From: Chlorobiaceae bacterium
Lineage (GTDB): Bacteria > Bacteroidota > Chlorobiia > Chlorobiales > Chlorobiaceae
Assembly: GCA_013335405.1 (NCBI GenBank)
Contig: JAAXVR010000025.1
Span: 1 to 42,588, forward strand
DNA length: 42,588 bases
Direction: 5' to 3'
Shown: positions 6,781 to 15,575 of the stretch, in pieces
Layout: the number at the start of each line of letters is the position of its first letter
Numbering within the stretch: the stretch's first letter is position 1
Position numbers and translations under genes: made by a program
Notes under the pieces: model-generated
The model's input: the letters and a program-made list of their open reading frames with translations, nothing else
What the model was told of the DNA's origin: nothing
Databases searched by the model: none

Positions 6781-8889
6781 ATGCGTTCAGATAACACCAT
6801 GGCTTCATTGAGCGAATCGCACCAGCTGATGCAGTATATCAGCGACGCCATCGGCACCATCAGGGAGCCGCAGGAGCTTTTCCGTACCCTTACCGGCAAA
6901 CTGAGGCTGATTTTCGAGTTCGATTCTGCGGTAATCATCACGTTCGATCGTGACAGACGTAATGTCAACGTGTTTTTCGAGATGCTGCGTTTCGAGGTTC
7001 CCGAATCCATCCAGAGAAAGAAAAGTCCTGTTGCCGGGTCATGGATCGAACCGCATCTTGGCGACACCACGGTGTCGGTGATCACCATCGAGGATGTGAT
7101 CGACCGCAACCCGACGGATTTTCCGGTCCCGAGGATGCTCTTTGATCTCGGCCTGCGCCAGGCGGTGCTCTCTCCCCTGCGCTCGGGAGGCAAGGTGATC
7201 GGGTTTCTGAACTTCGTGTCGAAACAGGTGAAAAGCTGGTCGGAAGATGAAAAAGAGCTGCTTGCAACGCTTTCGTCGCCGATCGCTGTCGCTGTCAGCA
7301 ATGCGGCGGCATATGAGGAGCTTCGCCAGCGCGAAGCTCAGACAGCAATGCAGCTTGCCGTCAACAATGCGCTCCTGACCATCAAGGACCGGAACCGGAT
7401 GATGCAGTCCGTCTGCGAACAGATAAACAAGCTCATGCCCTGTGCCTTTGTCGGCATCAGGGTTTTCGGCGAGGACGGAAAACCGAGGGTTTTCGACAAT
7501 TACATGCGCGATACGGAAGAGCGCTTTTCACCTGCATCATCAGCCATTCTGCACGATGCCCTTGGTTTCAGTGTAACCATGAAAGAGAGCTTTTCACTGA
7601 TATCCCTGCCGGGAGTCTATTCGGGAGATGATTTTACGCGGTTGTGCGGGAATTTCAGGCTGGTCGATCTGGTAAGGGAAAAATTCGGCATCTGTTCTGT
7701 ACTCGTTGTTCGCCTGTGGGATATTACAGGCAGCTGCGCCGGACTGATCATATCCGATACGGGCAGATCGTTCGGTGAAGAGGACCTTACGACCGTCAAT
7801 CTTATCGTTCCACAGCTTTCCCTGGCCCTGCAGAATTTCCTCGCCTTCGAAAAAATCGACGAACTGCGGCAACAGCTCGAGGGAGAAAAGATATATCTCG
7901 CCGAAGAGATAAAGGCCGCTCACAATTTCGAGGAGATCATCGGTCAGAGCGATGCACTGGTGAAGGTGCTCCGCCGGGTGAGCCAGGTTGCACCGACCGA
8001 CGCGACCGTGCTTGTCGAAGGTGAAACCGGGACAGGCAAGGAGCTTATCGCGAGGGCCCTGCACAATCTATCTTCCCGCAAGGAGCGGATGCTGGTGAAG
8101 GTCAACTGTGCTGCACTTCCGGCTTCGCTGATCGAATCGGAACTGTTCGGACACGAGAAGGGAAGTTTTACCGGTGCCATCGAACGTCGAGCGGGAAAGT
8201 TCGAACTTGCAAACGGCGGCACGATTTTCCTCGACGAAATAGGTGAGCTTCCACTGGAGCTGCAGGCAAAGATGTTGCGGGTGCTCCAGGAAAAGGAGCT
8301 CGAACGTATCGGCGGAAAGCAGGTCTTTCCTGTCGATGTGCGCGTCATTACCGCAACCAACCGGAACCTCGAAAAAGAGGTTGCCGAAGGGAAGTTTCGC
8401 GAGGATCTCTATTTCCGCCTGAACGCTTTCCCCATAGCTCTGCCACCGCTCAGGGAAAGGCGCGAGGATATTCCGATGCTTGTCCGGCATTTTCTGGAGA
8501 AGTTTTCAAGAGAGTTTGGCAAGGCGCTCCTGCCGGTGCGTGAAACCGACATGATGGAACTTCAGGCAAGGAACTGGAAAGGCAATATCCGCGAGCTCGC
8601 GCACTGTATTGAACAGGCGGTGATCCTTTCGGAAGGTGCGACACTCGATTTTTCTTCCGTGCTGATGCCGCATGCCGGAACTCTTGCCGAAGAGCATGGT
8701 GAACTTGTCACGCTGGAGGATTTCGAGCTTCAGGTCCGCTCCATGGAGCGCCGGCTCATTCTCGATGCCCTCGGGCGAACAGGCGGCAGGGTGAGCGGGA
8801 CGGGCGGCGCGGCCGAACTGCTCGGGATCAACCCGAAGACGCTCTATTCGCGCATCGACAAGCTCGGCCTCAGGAAGAGGTACGCCTGA
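6781..8889 (+). CDS. Sigma-54-dependent transcriptional activator with two GAF domains (FhlA/NorR-like layout)
   Basis: This enhancer-binding protein (702 residues from the ATG at 6781; TTG at 6772 and ATG at 6799 are alternatives) uses ATP to open sigma-54 promoters. Domains in order: GAF sensor about 10-180, second GAF-like sensor about 185-350, a linker helix, an AAA+ domain about 380-620 and a Fis-type helix-turn-helix near 650-700. The AAA+ part has Walker A GETGTGKE (about 414), the sigma-54 contact loop as GSFTGA (about 461) rather than the common GAFTGA, Walker B TIFLDEIGE (about 480) and the RFREDLYFRLN segment. It is divergent from the efflux operon and is its probable regulator. 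There is no receiver domain, so the signal is probably a ligand of the GAF domains. Confidence 0.93.
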   Translation: MRSDNTMASLSESHQLMQYISDAIGTIREPQELFRTLTGKLRLIFEFDSAVIITFDRDRRNVNVFFEMLRFEVPESIQRKKSPVAGSWIEPHLGDTTVSVITIEDVIDRNPTDFPVPRMLFDLGLRQAVLSPLRSGGKVIGFLNFVSKQVKSWSEDEKELLATLSSPIAVAVSNAAAYEELRQREAQTAMQLAVNNALLTIKDRNRMMQSVCEQINKLMPCAFVGIRVFGEDGKPRVFDNYMRDTEERFSPASSAILHDALGFSVTMKESFSLISLPGVYSGDDFTRLCGNFRLVDLVREKFGICSVLVVRLWDITGSCAGLIISDTGRSFGEEDLTTVNLIVPQLSLALQNFLAFEKIDELRQQLEGEKIYLAEEIKAAHNFEEIIGQSDALVKVLRRVSQVAPTDATVLVEGETGTGKELIARALHNLSSRKERMLVKVNCAALPASLIESELFGHEKGSFTGAIERRAGKFELANGGTIFLDEIGELPLELQAKMLRVLQEKELERIGGKQVFPVDVRVITATNRNLEKEVAEGKFREDLYFRLNAFPIALPPLRERREDIPMLVRHFLEKFSREFGKALLPVRETDMMELQARNWKGNIRELAHCIEQAVILSEGATLDFSSVLMPHAGTLAEEHGELVTLEDFELQVRSMERRLILDALGRTGGRVSGTGGAAELLGINPKTLYSRIDKLGLRKRYA

Positions 8890-8902
8890 TTCCGGGGGGT
8901 GT

Positions 8903-10096
8903 TTACCCGCAGACCTTCCTGACGGCTTCGGCGATGACCGGTATCCCTTCATCGATTTCTGCCGCGGAGTTGTTGCAGTAGGAGAGCCTCATCGTGTCGT
9001 TTTTCTTCCCGGCGGGGTCGAAGGTTTTGCCTGCAACGAAAACTGCGCCGCTTTCGATGGAGAGCTTCAATATCTCCGTAGAGTCGGTGCCTTCAGGCAG
9101 GGTGAGCCAGAAGTAGAACCCGCCGCGGGGCTCGTTCCATTTCACGTAACCGGGCATGTGGCGCTTCAGGGCGGCAAGCATGCCGGCAGCTCTAGACCGG
9201 TACTCCTGTCTGACTTTTTCGATATACGGGTAGATCAGTCCCGATCGGATGAACTCGTCGGCGAGCACCTGGGTATAACTGGACGAGCAGGCGTCTGCAG
9301 ACTGTTTGATGAGCTCGCACTTGCCGTAGATCTCTTCCGGAGCGAGCATCCATCCGAGCCGCAGGCCCGGACCGAGGATTTTCGAAAAGGAACCGGTATA
9401 GCAGATGTCGATTCCTTCGGGATTGATGGCTTTCATGGGTTTCAGGCGCAAGGCATCTTCCTGATGGAAGTAAAGGTCTCCGTATGCGTCGTCCTCGATG
9501 AGCGGAATGTCGCGCCCACGGAGTGAACCGATCAGACGTTCCTTGCGTTCGGTGGAATAGAGCAGGCCGGCTGGATTGTGGAAATACGGGGTGACATAGA
9601 GGAATTTTGCCTTCGGCATGCGACGAACCTCGTCATCAAGTTCGTCGGCAGCGATGCCTTCGCTGTCGACATTGATGCCCCGGAGGTCCGCACCGCAGGA
9701 CTTGAATGCCGAAAGCGCGCCGATGAAACAGGGGTTTTCGACAAGCACCGGATCGCCGGGATCGATGAATGCCCTGGCAAGAAGACTTATTGCCTGAAGT
9801 GATCCCGTTGTTATGAGGAGCCTGTTTTCATGCACAGGCAGGCCTTTTTTTTCAAGGAAGCCCTGAAGCGATTCAAGCAGCGACGGAAGGCCGGGTGTCG
9901 GCCCGTACTGAAAGGCGGCCTGTTTTTTTCTGATATCGAGCTGCGCGAAAAGCGCTTCGACATCACGAACAGGAAAGAGGTCGTTTCCGGGCATGCCGCC
10001 GGCGAAGGAGATGACATCCGGTCTCGAGGCCAGGGTCATGAGGTCCCTGATTTCCGATGACCGGAGCGACGATACCGCTTTTGAAAACCTTGGCAT
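8903..10096 (-). CDS. PLP-dependent aminotransferase, class I/II (2-aminoadipate/aromatic type)
   Basis: The product (397 residues) is a fold-type I aminotransferase. It shows SFAGGMPGNDLFPV near the N-terminus, typical of the LysN/ARO8-like subgroup, the GSLQAISLLARAF helix, the N-P-x-G block YFHNPAGLLYS, the IEDDAY aspartate that contacts the PLP ring nitrogen and the PLP lysine in SFSKILGPGLRLGW. The open frame extends to 10363, but the ATG at 10096 has GGAG 9 bases upstream and begins the recognisable fold. It is the last gene of the ior-paaK cluster, so transamination of aromatic 2-oxoacids such as phenylpyruvate or indolepyruvate is the best inference; the exact substrate is not shown by sequence. 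Confidence 0.9.
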   Translation of the reverse strand: MPRFSKAVSSLRSSEIRDLMTLASRPDVISFAGGMPGNDLFPVRDVEALFAQLDIRKKQAAFQYGPTPGLPSLLESLQGFLEKKGLPVHENRLLITTGSLQAISLLARAFIDPGDPVLVENPCFIGALSAFKSCGADLRGINVDSEGIAADELDDEVRRMPKAKFLYVTPYFHNPAGLLYSTERKERLIGSLRGRDIPLIEDDAYGDLYFHQEDALRLKPMKAINPEGIDICYTGSFSKILGPGLRLGWMLAPEEIYGKCELIKQSADACSSSYTQVLADEFIRSGLIYPYIEKVRQEYRSRAAGMLAALKRHMPGYVKWNEPRGGFYFWLTLPEGTDSTEILKLSIESGAVFVAGKTFDPAGKKNDTMRLSYCNNSAAEIDEGIPVIAEAVRKVCG

Positions 10097-10187
10097 TATT
10101 GATTTCTCCGCTGGAAGTTCATCCCTTCCTTTTCCTTGTGTCCTTGAAGTCCCTGCTGTTCCTTTCGTCCTTTTCCTGCTCTTCCCA

Positions 10188-10616
10188 TCACAACTGATAG
10201 ACATCGCTTTGCCGGAGGAGCTCCAGCTTGTGCTCCTGAAGCACTTCGATGAGTTTTTCGATCGATTCCGCCCTGATGATGACCGTGGCGTTGCACTCAC
10301 CTGATGCGAAGGCATACATGTATTCGATCGCCACGTTGTTGTCTGAGATGATCTGCAGCGCATGGTGAAGCCCGCCCGGCCTGTGTGGCACGATCATGCC
10401 GACGACATCGGTGACCTTGACCGCGAAACCGTTTTCCCTGAGTACCGCGGCGGCTTCTTCGGGGCGTCCGACGATCATGCGGAGGATACCGTAATCGGCG
10501 GTATCGGCGATGGAAAAAGCGGAGATGTTGATGTCGCTGGCGGCAAGTATTCCGGTCAGCTCGGTCAGCCGTCCGGTCCTGTTTTCAAGAAATACCGACA
10601 GTTGCTTGATGATCAT
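10188..10616 (-). CDS. Tandem ACT-domain protein linked to paaK/ior
   Basis: The 142-residue protein consists of two ACT domains (about 1-70 and 71-142). The first starts with IIKQLSVFLENRTGRLTELTGILAASDINI, where the Leu-x2-Asn-Arg-x-Gly pattern is the ACT ligand-binding turn; the second repeats the arrangement with NRPGG-like residues PHRPGGLHHALQII. Stand-alone ACT pairs of this type often sit beside phenylacetate-CoA ligase and indolepyruvate oxidoreductase genes and probably sense an aromatic amino acid. It follows paaK by 15 bases and precedes the aminotransferase by 91 bases. There is no catalytic domain, so a regulatory role is inferred. Confidence 0.88.
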   Translation of the reverse strand: MIIKQLSVFLENRTGRLTELTGILAASDINISAFSIADTADYGILRMIVGRPEEAAAVLRENGFAVKVTDVVGMIVPHRPGGLHHALQIISDNNVAIEYMYAFASGECNATVIIRAESIEKLIEVLQEHKLELLRQSDVYQL

Positions 10617-10631
10617 GGCTTCTTCGTTTCG

Positions 10632-11933
10632 TTAATGGAGTTTGCGCTTGTCGACGACGCGCTGCGCCTTGCCCATGCTGCGTTCGATGGTGCCCGGCTC
10701 GACCAGCCTGATCTCGGCGTGAAGGCCGAGGATGCCTGCGATGTTCGCCCTGATCCTGCGGCGCAGGTCCTCGAGCTCCCTGACCTCGTCCGAAAAGAAC
10801 TGTTCGTCGACCTCTACCTGGATCTCGAGTATGTCGAGGTTGTTCTGGCGGTCTACGACGAGAAGGTAGTGCGGTTTTGTTTCACTCATCTCGAGGAGCA
10901 CCGATTCAACCTGGGAAGGGAAGACGTTCACGCCGCGGATGATGAGCATGTCATCGGAACGGCCAACGCATTTTTCCATGCGTACGAGCGTACGGCCGCA
11001 ATCGCACTTTTCAGCATGGAGGCGGGTGAGGTCCCTCGTCCGGTATCGGATGAGCGGCATCGCTTCCTTGGTGGCAGGAGTGAAGACCAGTTCGCCGAGC
11101 TCGCCGTATGGCAGCACTTCGCAGGTGTCGGGGTTGATGATCTCGGGGATGAAGTGGTCTTCGAAAATGTGCATTCCCTTCTGACAGGGGCATTCCATGG
11201 AGACCCCCGGGCCGATGATCTCGCTGAGCCCGTAAATGTCGTAGGCTTTTATGCGGAGCAGCTTCTCGATCTGCGAGCGCATCTCCTCGCTCCAGGGCTC
11301 GGCGCCGAAAATGCCTGCTCTCAGTTTAATCTTGCGCGGATCGATTTTTTCCTCGATGAGCGCCTCGCCGAGGAATGCCGCATAGGATGGCGTGCAGGCG
11401 ATCAGCGTCGAACCGAAGTCTTCCATGAGCTGGAGCTGTTTTTTCGTGTTGCCGCCGGAAATCGGGATGACCGATGCTCCGATCTTCTCCGCGCCGTAAT
11501 GGAGGCCGAGGCCGCCGGTAAAGAGACCGTAACCGTATGCCACCTGGATGATGTCGTCGCGGGTGGCTCCGATCATGGCGAGCGAACGGGCGACCACTTC
11601 GCTCCACATCATGATATCGTTGTGGGTGTAGCCGACGACCGTCGATTTTCCGGTAGTTCCGCTGGAAGCGTGGAGCCTTACAATGTCCTGCTGGGGTTTG
11701 GCGAAAAGGCTGAAGGGGTAGTTGTCACGCAAATCCTGCTTTGTGGTGAATGGCAGTATTTTCAGGTCGTCGATGGAGCGGATATCCCCGGGCTCGATTC
11801 CTTTTTCCTGGAGCCTGGCGCGGTAGAACGGTACCGAAAAGTAAACCCGTTCCACCATCTCCTTCAATCTCGTTCCCTGCAGTTCGAGGAGGCTTTCGCG
11901 CTCCATGCACTCGTAATGCTCGTTCCAGATCAT
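10632..11933 (-). CDS. paaK: Phenylacetate-CoA ligase (AMP-forming)
   Basis: This enzyme activates phenylacetate or related aryl acids to CoA thioesters using ATP. The 433-residue product has the usual PaaK length and features: the P-loop-like AMP motif [17 protein letters not shown], the [12 protein letters not shown] adenine-binding region, YRTRDLTRL with the ribose-binding aspartate and a C-terminal lid domain from about residue 330 ([16 protein letters not shown]). It overlaps iorB by 4 bases (ATGA). A complete Paa oxygenase pathway is not present, so the enzyme more likely serves anaerobic interconversion of aryl acids and aromatic amino acids together with IorAB. Confidence 0.93.
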   Translation of the reverse strand: MIWNEHYECMERESLLELQGTRLKEMVERVYFSVPFYRARLQEKGIEPGDIRSIDDLKILPFTTKQDLRDNYPFSLFAKPQQDIVRLHASSGTTGKSTVVGYTHNDIMMWSEVVARSLAMIGATRDDIIQVAYGYGLFTGGLGLHYGAEKIGASVIPISGGNTKKQLQLMEDFGSTLIACTPSYAAFLGEALIEEKIDPRKIKLRAGIFGAEPWSEEMRSQIEKLLRIKAYDIYGLSEIIGPGVSMECPCQKGMHIFEDHFIPEIINPDTCEVLPYGELGELVFTPATKEAMPLIRYRTRDLTRLHAEKCDCGRTLVRMEKCVGRSDDMLIIRGVNVFPSQVESVLLEMSETKPHYLLVVDRQNNLDILEIQVEVDEQFFSDEVRELEDLRRRIRANIAGILGLHAEIRLVEPGTIERSMGKAQRVVDKRKLH

Positions 11934-12520
11934 GTATCGGATGCTTGTTGTTGAGATAATTCCAGCCCCCTGCGGAAGGCGCGGATGTTCATTTCGACGA
12001 CGTCGGGCCCTTTTTTCAGGAAAAGTTGTTCAATGCCCGATTCCAGGTCATCGGTTGTGATGCCGGTATACGGAGCCGCAGCACCGAGCATCACCATGTT
12101 GGATGTTCTGACGTTGCCTGCCAGTCTGGCATGTTCTGCCGCGCTGACAAGAAGGGGTTTGTCCGTGCGGTGCAGTTCGGCGAAGATGGTTTCGAGATCC
12201 GGATAGCCCTGCATGTTGATCACGGGGTCAGTCGCGGTGACCACCTTCCCCTTCGGCGAGAGATATGGCAGGTAGCGGAGCGCTTCGAGCGGTTCCACCG
12301 AGAGGATCAGGTGCGAAGTGCCGCGGGATATGAGATCCGAATAGATTTTCCTCGCCGATATGCGCAGGTGCGACTGGACGGCCCCTCCCCGCTGGCTCAT
12401 GCCGTGCACTTCCGCCTGCCGGATGTGCAGACCCTTCCGGATGGCTGCGTGGTTGATGACCGAAGCGATGGTGAGGATTCCCTGGCCCCCGACTCCGGCA
12501 AGAATGATATTGAGCTGCAT
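11930..12520 (-). CDS. iorB: Indolepyruvate:ferredoxin oxidoreductase, beta (gamma-type) subunit
   Basis: The 196-residue protein is the small subunit of the 2-oxoacid:ferredoxin oxidoreductase family that binds CoA or completes the active site. It begins with [20 protein letters not shown], the hallmark glycine-rich strand of IorB/PorG subunits, followed by [25 protein letters not shown] 7 bases upstream supports the ATG. iorA lies 9 bases upstream and paaK overlaps at the end, so the three are surely cotranscribed. Confidence 0.93.
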   Translation of the reverse strand: MQLNIILAGVGGQGILTIASVINHAAIRKGLHIRQAEVHGMSQRGGAVQSHLRISARKIYSDLISRGTSHLILSVEPLEALRYLPYLSPKGKVVTATDPVINMQGYPDLETIFAELHRTDKPLLVSAAEHARLAGNVRTSNMVMLGAAAPYTGITTDDLESGIEQLFLKKGPDVVEMNIRAFRRGLELSQQQASDT

Positions 12521-12529
12521 GGCTTCTTC

Positions 12530-14131
12530 CTAAGGGTTAACCTGAGGGTTCCTTTTTTTTCGCGCGGCGTTCTCGATGCATTCCCGCTGCGCGATGACTA
12601 CCGAAACTCCTTCGAAGGCGATTTCCTCGCCGAGGACGGTGATGTTTTCATCGAGATGCGACTTCAGGGGGACGATTGTCCTGATATGTTCTTTTTCCAC
12701 GCCTATTCCGAGGCAGATTTCGACAAGCTTCGTCCCAGTTGCCGCAGAGGACTGGCCTCCAGTCATCGCGACCGTGTCGTTGTCGAGGATGATAACGGTA
12801 ATCGGAGCGCTGTCATTCACCGCATCGAGCAGCCCGGTCATGCCTGAATGGGTGAAGGTCGAATCGCCTATCACCGCGACTGCAGGCCGCAACCCGGCAT
12901 CGGCAGCCCCTTTTGCCATGGTGACCGATGCCCCCATGTCGACGCAGGTGTGGATGGCGTTGAAGGGAGGCAGGGCGCCGAGGGTATAGCACCCGATGTC
13001 GGAAAAAACATGTCTCTGGTCGTAGGAGCCCATGACGATGTTGAGCGCTTCGTAAAGATCCCTGTGCCCGCATCCCCTGCAGAGCTCGGGCGGACGGTTC
13101 GAGACGATTCCGGGTATCGGCAGGCCATGTTCAAGATGCCTGCCGAAAGCCCGGGCGATGATGTCGGTATCGAGTTCACCGGTTCTCGGCAGCGTTCCAT
13201 CGAGCCTTCCCCTGACAGTTTCTGTGCCACGGAATCCCCTGAGCAGTTCTTCATAGACGGGGTAGCCTTCCTCGGCGATGATCACCGATTCGCACATGCT
13301 GAAGAGTGCTTCTATTTTCCTGCGGGGAAGCGGATAGCTGCCGATTTTGAGCACGGGGCAGTCCAGTTCGAAAATTTCCTTCGCTTCCATGACATAGTTG
13401 TAGGCTATGCCGAACGCGATGACTCCTGTTCTGCCGGCTCCGGGTATGAGGGTGTTAATCCAGGAGTGTTCGGATAATTCTTCCAGCCTTGGCTGCATTT
13501 CGACGAGGTGCTCGTATTGCCTCCGGGCATTATGAGGCATGAGGACGAAGCGTTCAGGTGCAGGGATCGCTTTGAGGCTGTTCTGGGGCCTTTCGGGAGC
13601 GCTCTCGACGATTGCCCGCGAGTGCGACAGGCGGGTGGTGAGGCGCAGGATCACCGGAAGCATCAGGGCTTCGGACATGTCGAACGCATCACGGACGGCA
13701 TCGTACAGTTCCTGCTGCGAAGCGGGCTCTATGACCGGGACCATGGCGAACTTTCCGTAGACCCTGCTGTCCTGTTCGTTCTGTGAAGAGTGCATCGAGG
13801 GGTCGTCGGCGACGGCCAGCACAAGCCCTCCGTTCACCCCGGTGATGGCTGAGTTGATGAATGCGTCGGCAGCCACATTCAGTCCTACGTGTTTCATGCA
13901 TACCAGACTTCTTTTACCGGAGTAGGACATACCCAGCGCTGCCTCGAAAGCTGTTTTCTCATTGGCCGACCATGCCGACCGTACCGGAGAGTGCCGGTCA
14001 TCGGCGTTATTCTGGATGTATTCGGTAATTTCGGTCGAGGGCGTTCCGGGGTAAGCGTAGACGCCGGATATTCCGGCATCGAGTGCGCCGAGGGCGATAG
14101 CTTCGGCGCCAAGCAAAAGTCGTTTGTTCAT
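12530..14131 (-). CDS. iorA: Indolepyruvate:ferredoxin oxidoreductase, alpha subunit, lacking the ferredoxin domain
   Basis: IorA holds the thiamine diphosphate site that oxidatively decarboxylates aryl pyruvates to aryl-CoA with ferredoxin as acceptor; the reverse reaction makes aromatic 2-oxoacids. Visible parts are the N-terminal pyrimidine-binding domain (LLGAEAIALGALDAGISGVYAYPGTPSTE), the middle domain, RPPELCRGCGHRDLYEAL with its cysteines, and the TPP pyrophosphate motif GDSTFTHSGMTGLLDAVN with downstream LDNDTVAMTGGQ. The protein stops at 533 residues; IorA is usually about 600 or more with a C-terminal ferredoxin-like domain of CxxCxxC clusters. iorB begins 9 bases later, so nothing of that domain remains. 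Eight T at 12553-12560 (A8 on the coding strand) encode part of the lysine-rich C-terminus. Confidence 0.92.
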   Translation of the reverse strand: MNKRLLLGAEAIALGALDAGISGVYAYPGTPSTEITEYIQNNADDRHSPVRSAWSANEKTAFEAALGMSYSGKRSLVCMKHVGLNVAADAFINSAITGVNGGLVLAVADDPSMHSSQNEQDSRVYGKFAMVPVIEPASQQELYDAVRDAFDMSEALMLPVILRLTTRLSHSRAIVESAPERPQNSLKAIPAPERFVLMPHNARRQYEHLVEMQPRLEELSEHSWINTLIPGAGRTGVIAFGIAYNYVMEAKEIFELDCPVLKIGSYPLPRRKIEALFSMCESVIIAEEGYPVYEELLRGFRGTETVRGRLDGTLPRTGELDTDIIARAFGRHLEHGLPIPGIVSNRPPELCRGCGHRDLYEALNIVMGSYDQRHVFSDIGCYTLGALPPFNAIHTCVDMGASVTMAKGAADAGLRPAVAVIGDSTFTHSGMTGLLDAVNDSAPITVIILDNDTVAMTGGQSSAATGTKLVEICLGIGVEKEHIRTIVPLKSHLDENITVLGEEIAFEGVSVVIAQRECIENAARKKRNPQVNP

Positions 14132-14213
14132 CGAGCAAAAAAAAGTTCACCCGAAAGATCAGAAATTATTTCCTATGAAGCCAGCGAAATCGGCATGAAA
14201 GGTCTCCGGAATT

Positions 14214-15440
14214 TCATTTGCCGTCCGCGTTTGCCGATGGAGTTGTCGATGGGGGTTCCTTTTTCCTGAAATCGATTTTCAGGAATTCGTCCTCGTATCC
14301 CGCTTCCGCCACTCGCATACCTGCCAGGAAAACAGGGAGTATCACCCCTTTCTGGTAGTTCCCGATACGCAGGGTGAGGGAGTCGCCCAGCTGCAGCACG
14401 TTAGCCTCCATCCGGTTGTCGAAGACGAAGGGAAGGCGGATTTTCATGACGTAGTGGCCTTCGTCGATTTTCGTGATGGAGGTATGCTCCTCCCTGTAAA
14501 AGATATCGAGCGGGTTTTTCTGGCCGTACACCACATCTCCCACGGTCTTCAGCATTTCGAGTCCGAGGACCTCCCTGCGGAAAAGCGGTACTTTCGTGAT
14601 CGGTATCGGCGAGAATGAACGCTCGATCTGTTCGATATACTGCTGCTGGATGGATTTCCACTCGCTCATGTACTGGCCGTCAAGCTCGTCCATATAAACC
14701 CGGTTGATCACCACCTGATCGACGGTGATGTTGTAGAGGTTGAGGTAGGTGAGGGCGCGCATCGATTCCTTGATCACCATCTTTTCGGGGTTCATGACGA
14801 GGCGGACGGTTGTCTTCGTCCCGTCGGAAAGCAGGTCGATGATGCCGTCCACGGAGGTGAAGAGGTTTTCCACCTGGTTGTAAACCTCGACTTCGGGAAC
14901 CAGTTCGTGGAGCTTCCCGATTCTTTTCGAGAGCGGACGGATGACCGGTTTGACCACGAATTTTTCCAGGTTCCTGATCATTTTCAGGATCCAGCCGAAC
15001 GTTTCGGGCAGTGAGAGCAGGCGGAGGGTTTCCCCCGTCGGCGCACAGTCGACCACGAGGAGGTCGTATTCGCCGGATTCGTTGTAGCGTTTGATGTAGG
15101 AGAGCGAAAAGAGCTCCTCCATGCCCGGCAGTACGCCCATCTCTTCGACGTAGATACCCTTGATCCCCTGGACTTCCATCAGGTGGGCGAAGTGGGAGCG
15201 CACGATCTCCCAGTTCAGGGTCAGGTCTCCGTAGACGCTCACTTCCTGGCCGTAAAGGTTTTCGGCGATTTGTACAGGCGATGGGCCGAGCTGCACATCG
15301 AAAGAATCGCCAAGACTGTGTGCAGGATCGGTCGAAATGACGAGGGTTCTGTACCCCATAGAGGCCGCCTTTACCGCGGTGGCCGCTGCTATCGAGGTTT
15401 TTCCGACTCCTCCCTTTCCCGTAAAGACGATAGTCCTCAT
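14214..15440 (-). CDS. ArsA/GET3-family ATPase with C-terminal HSP20-like domain
   Basis: The 408-residue protein is a P-loop ATPase of the ArsA/Get3 family. It shows the deviant Walker [10 protein letters not shown] (residues 8-16), [14 protein letters not shown] (switch I), [17 protein letters not shown] (switch II) and the [12 protein letters not shown] segment. From about residue 325 it carries an added beta-rich HSP20-like domain ([26 protein letters not shown]), a combination seen in Chlorobi and cyanobacteria. There is one ATPase half only, unlike the duplicated arsenite pump ArsA, and no arsB or arsR is nearby. A role in targeting or chaperoning membrane proteins is more likely than arsenic resistance. 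GGGAGG supports the start. Confidence 0.9.
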   Translation of the reverse strand: MRTIVFTGKGGVGKTSIAAATAVKAASMGYRTLVISTDPAHSLGDSFDVQLGPSPVQIAENLYGQEVSVYGDLTLNWEIVRSHFAHLMEVQGIKGIYVEEMGVLPGMEELFSLSYIKRYNESGEYDLLVVDCAPTGETLRLLSLPETFGWILKMIRNLEKFVVKPVIRPLSKRIGKLHELVPEVEVYNQVENLFTSVDGIIDLLSDGTKTTVRLVMNPEKMVIKESMRALTYLNLYNITVDQVVINRVYMDELDGQYMSEWKSIQQQYIEQIERSFSPIPITKVPLFRREVLGLEMLKTVGDVVYGQKNPLDIFYREEHTSITKIDEGHYVMKIRLPFVFDNRMEANVLQLGDSLTLRIGNYQKGVILPVFLAGMRVAEAGYEDEFLKIDFRKKEPPSTTPSANADGK

Positions 15441-15575
15441 GATCCTCCCCCATGCTGAAATGTCCCTTCCAGGATTTCCGGTATCAATAGAATAACATTT
15501 CCGGGAAGCTTATAATTCACCTTCAAAAGAGATTACCGAGGGCCTTTCCTCCGGCAGGGGAAGCGATGAGGTGTT

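Noticed and set aside
10362-11954. A 530-codon open frame on the plus strand
   Set aside because: It lies opposite paaK and neighbouring genes, has no recognisable domain and no ribosome site. GC-rich codon bias produces long antisense frames.
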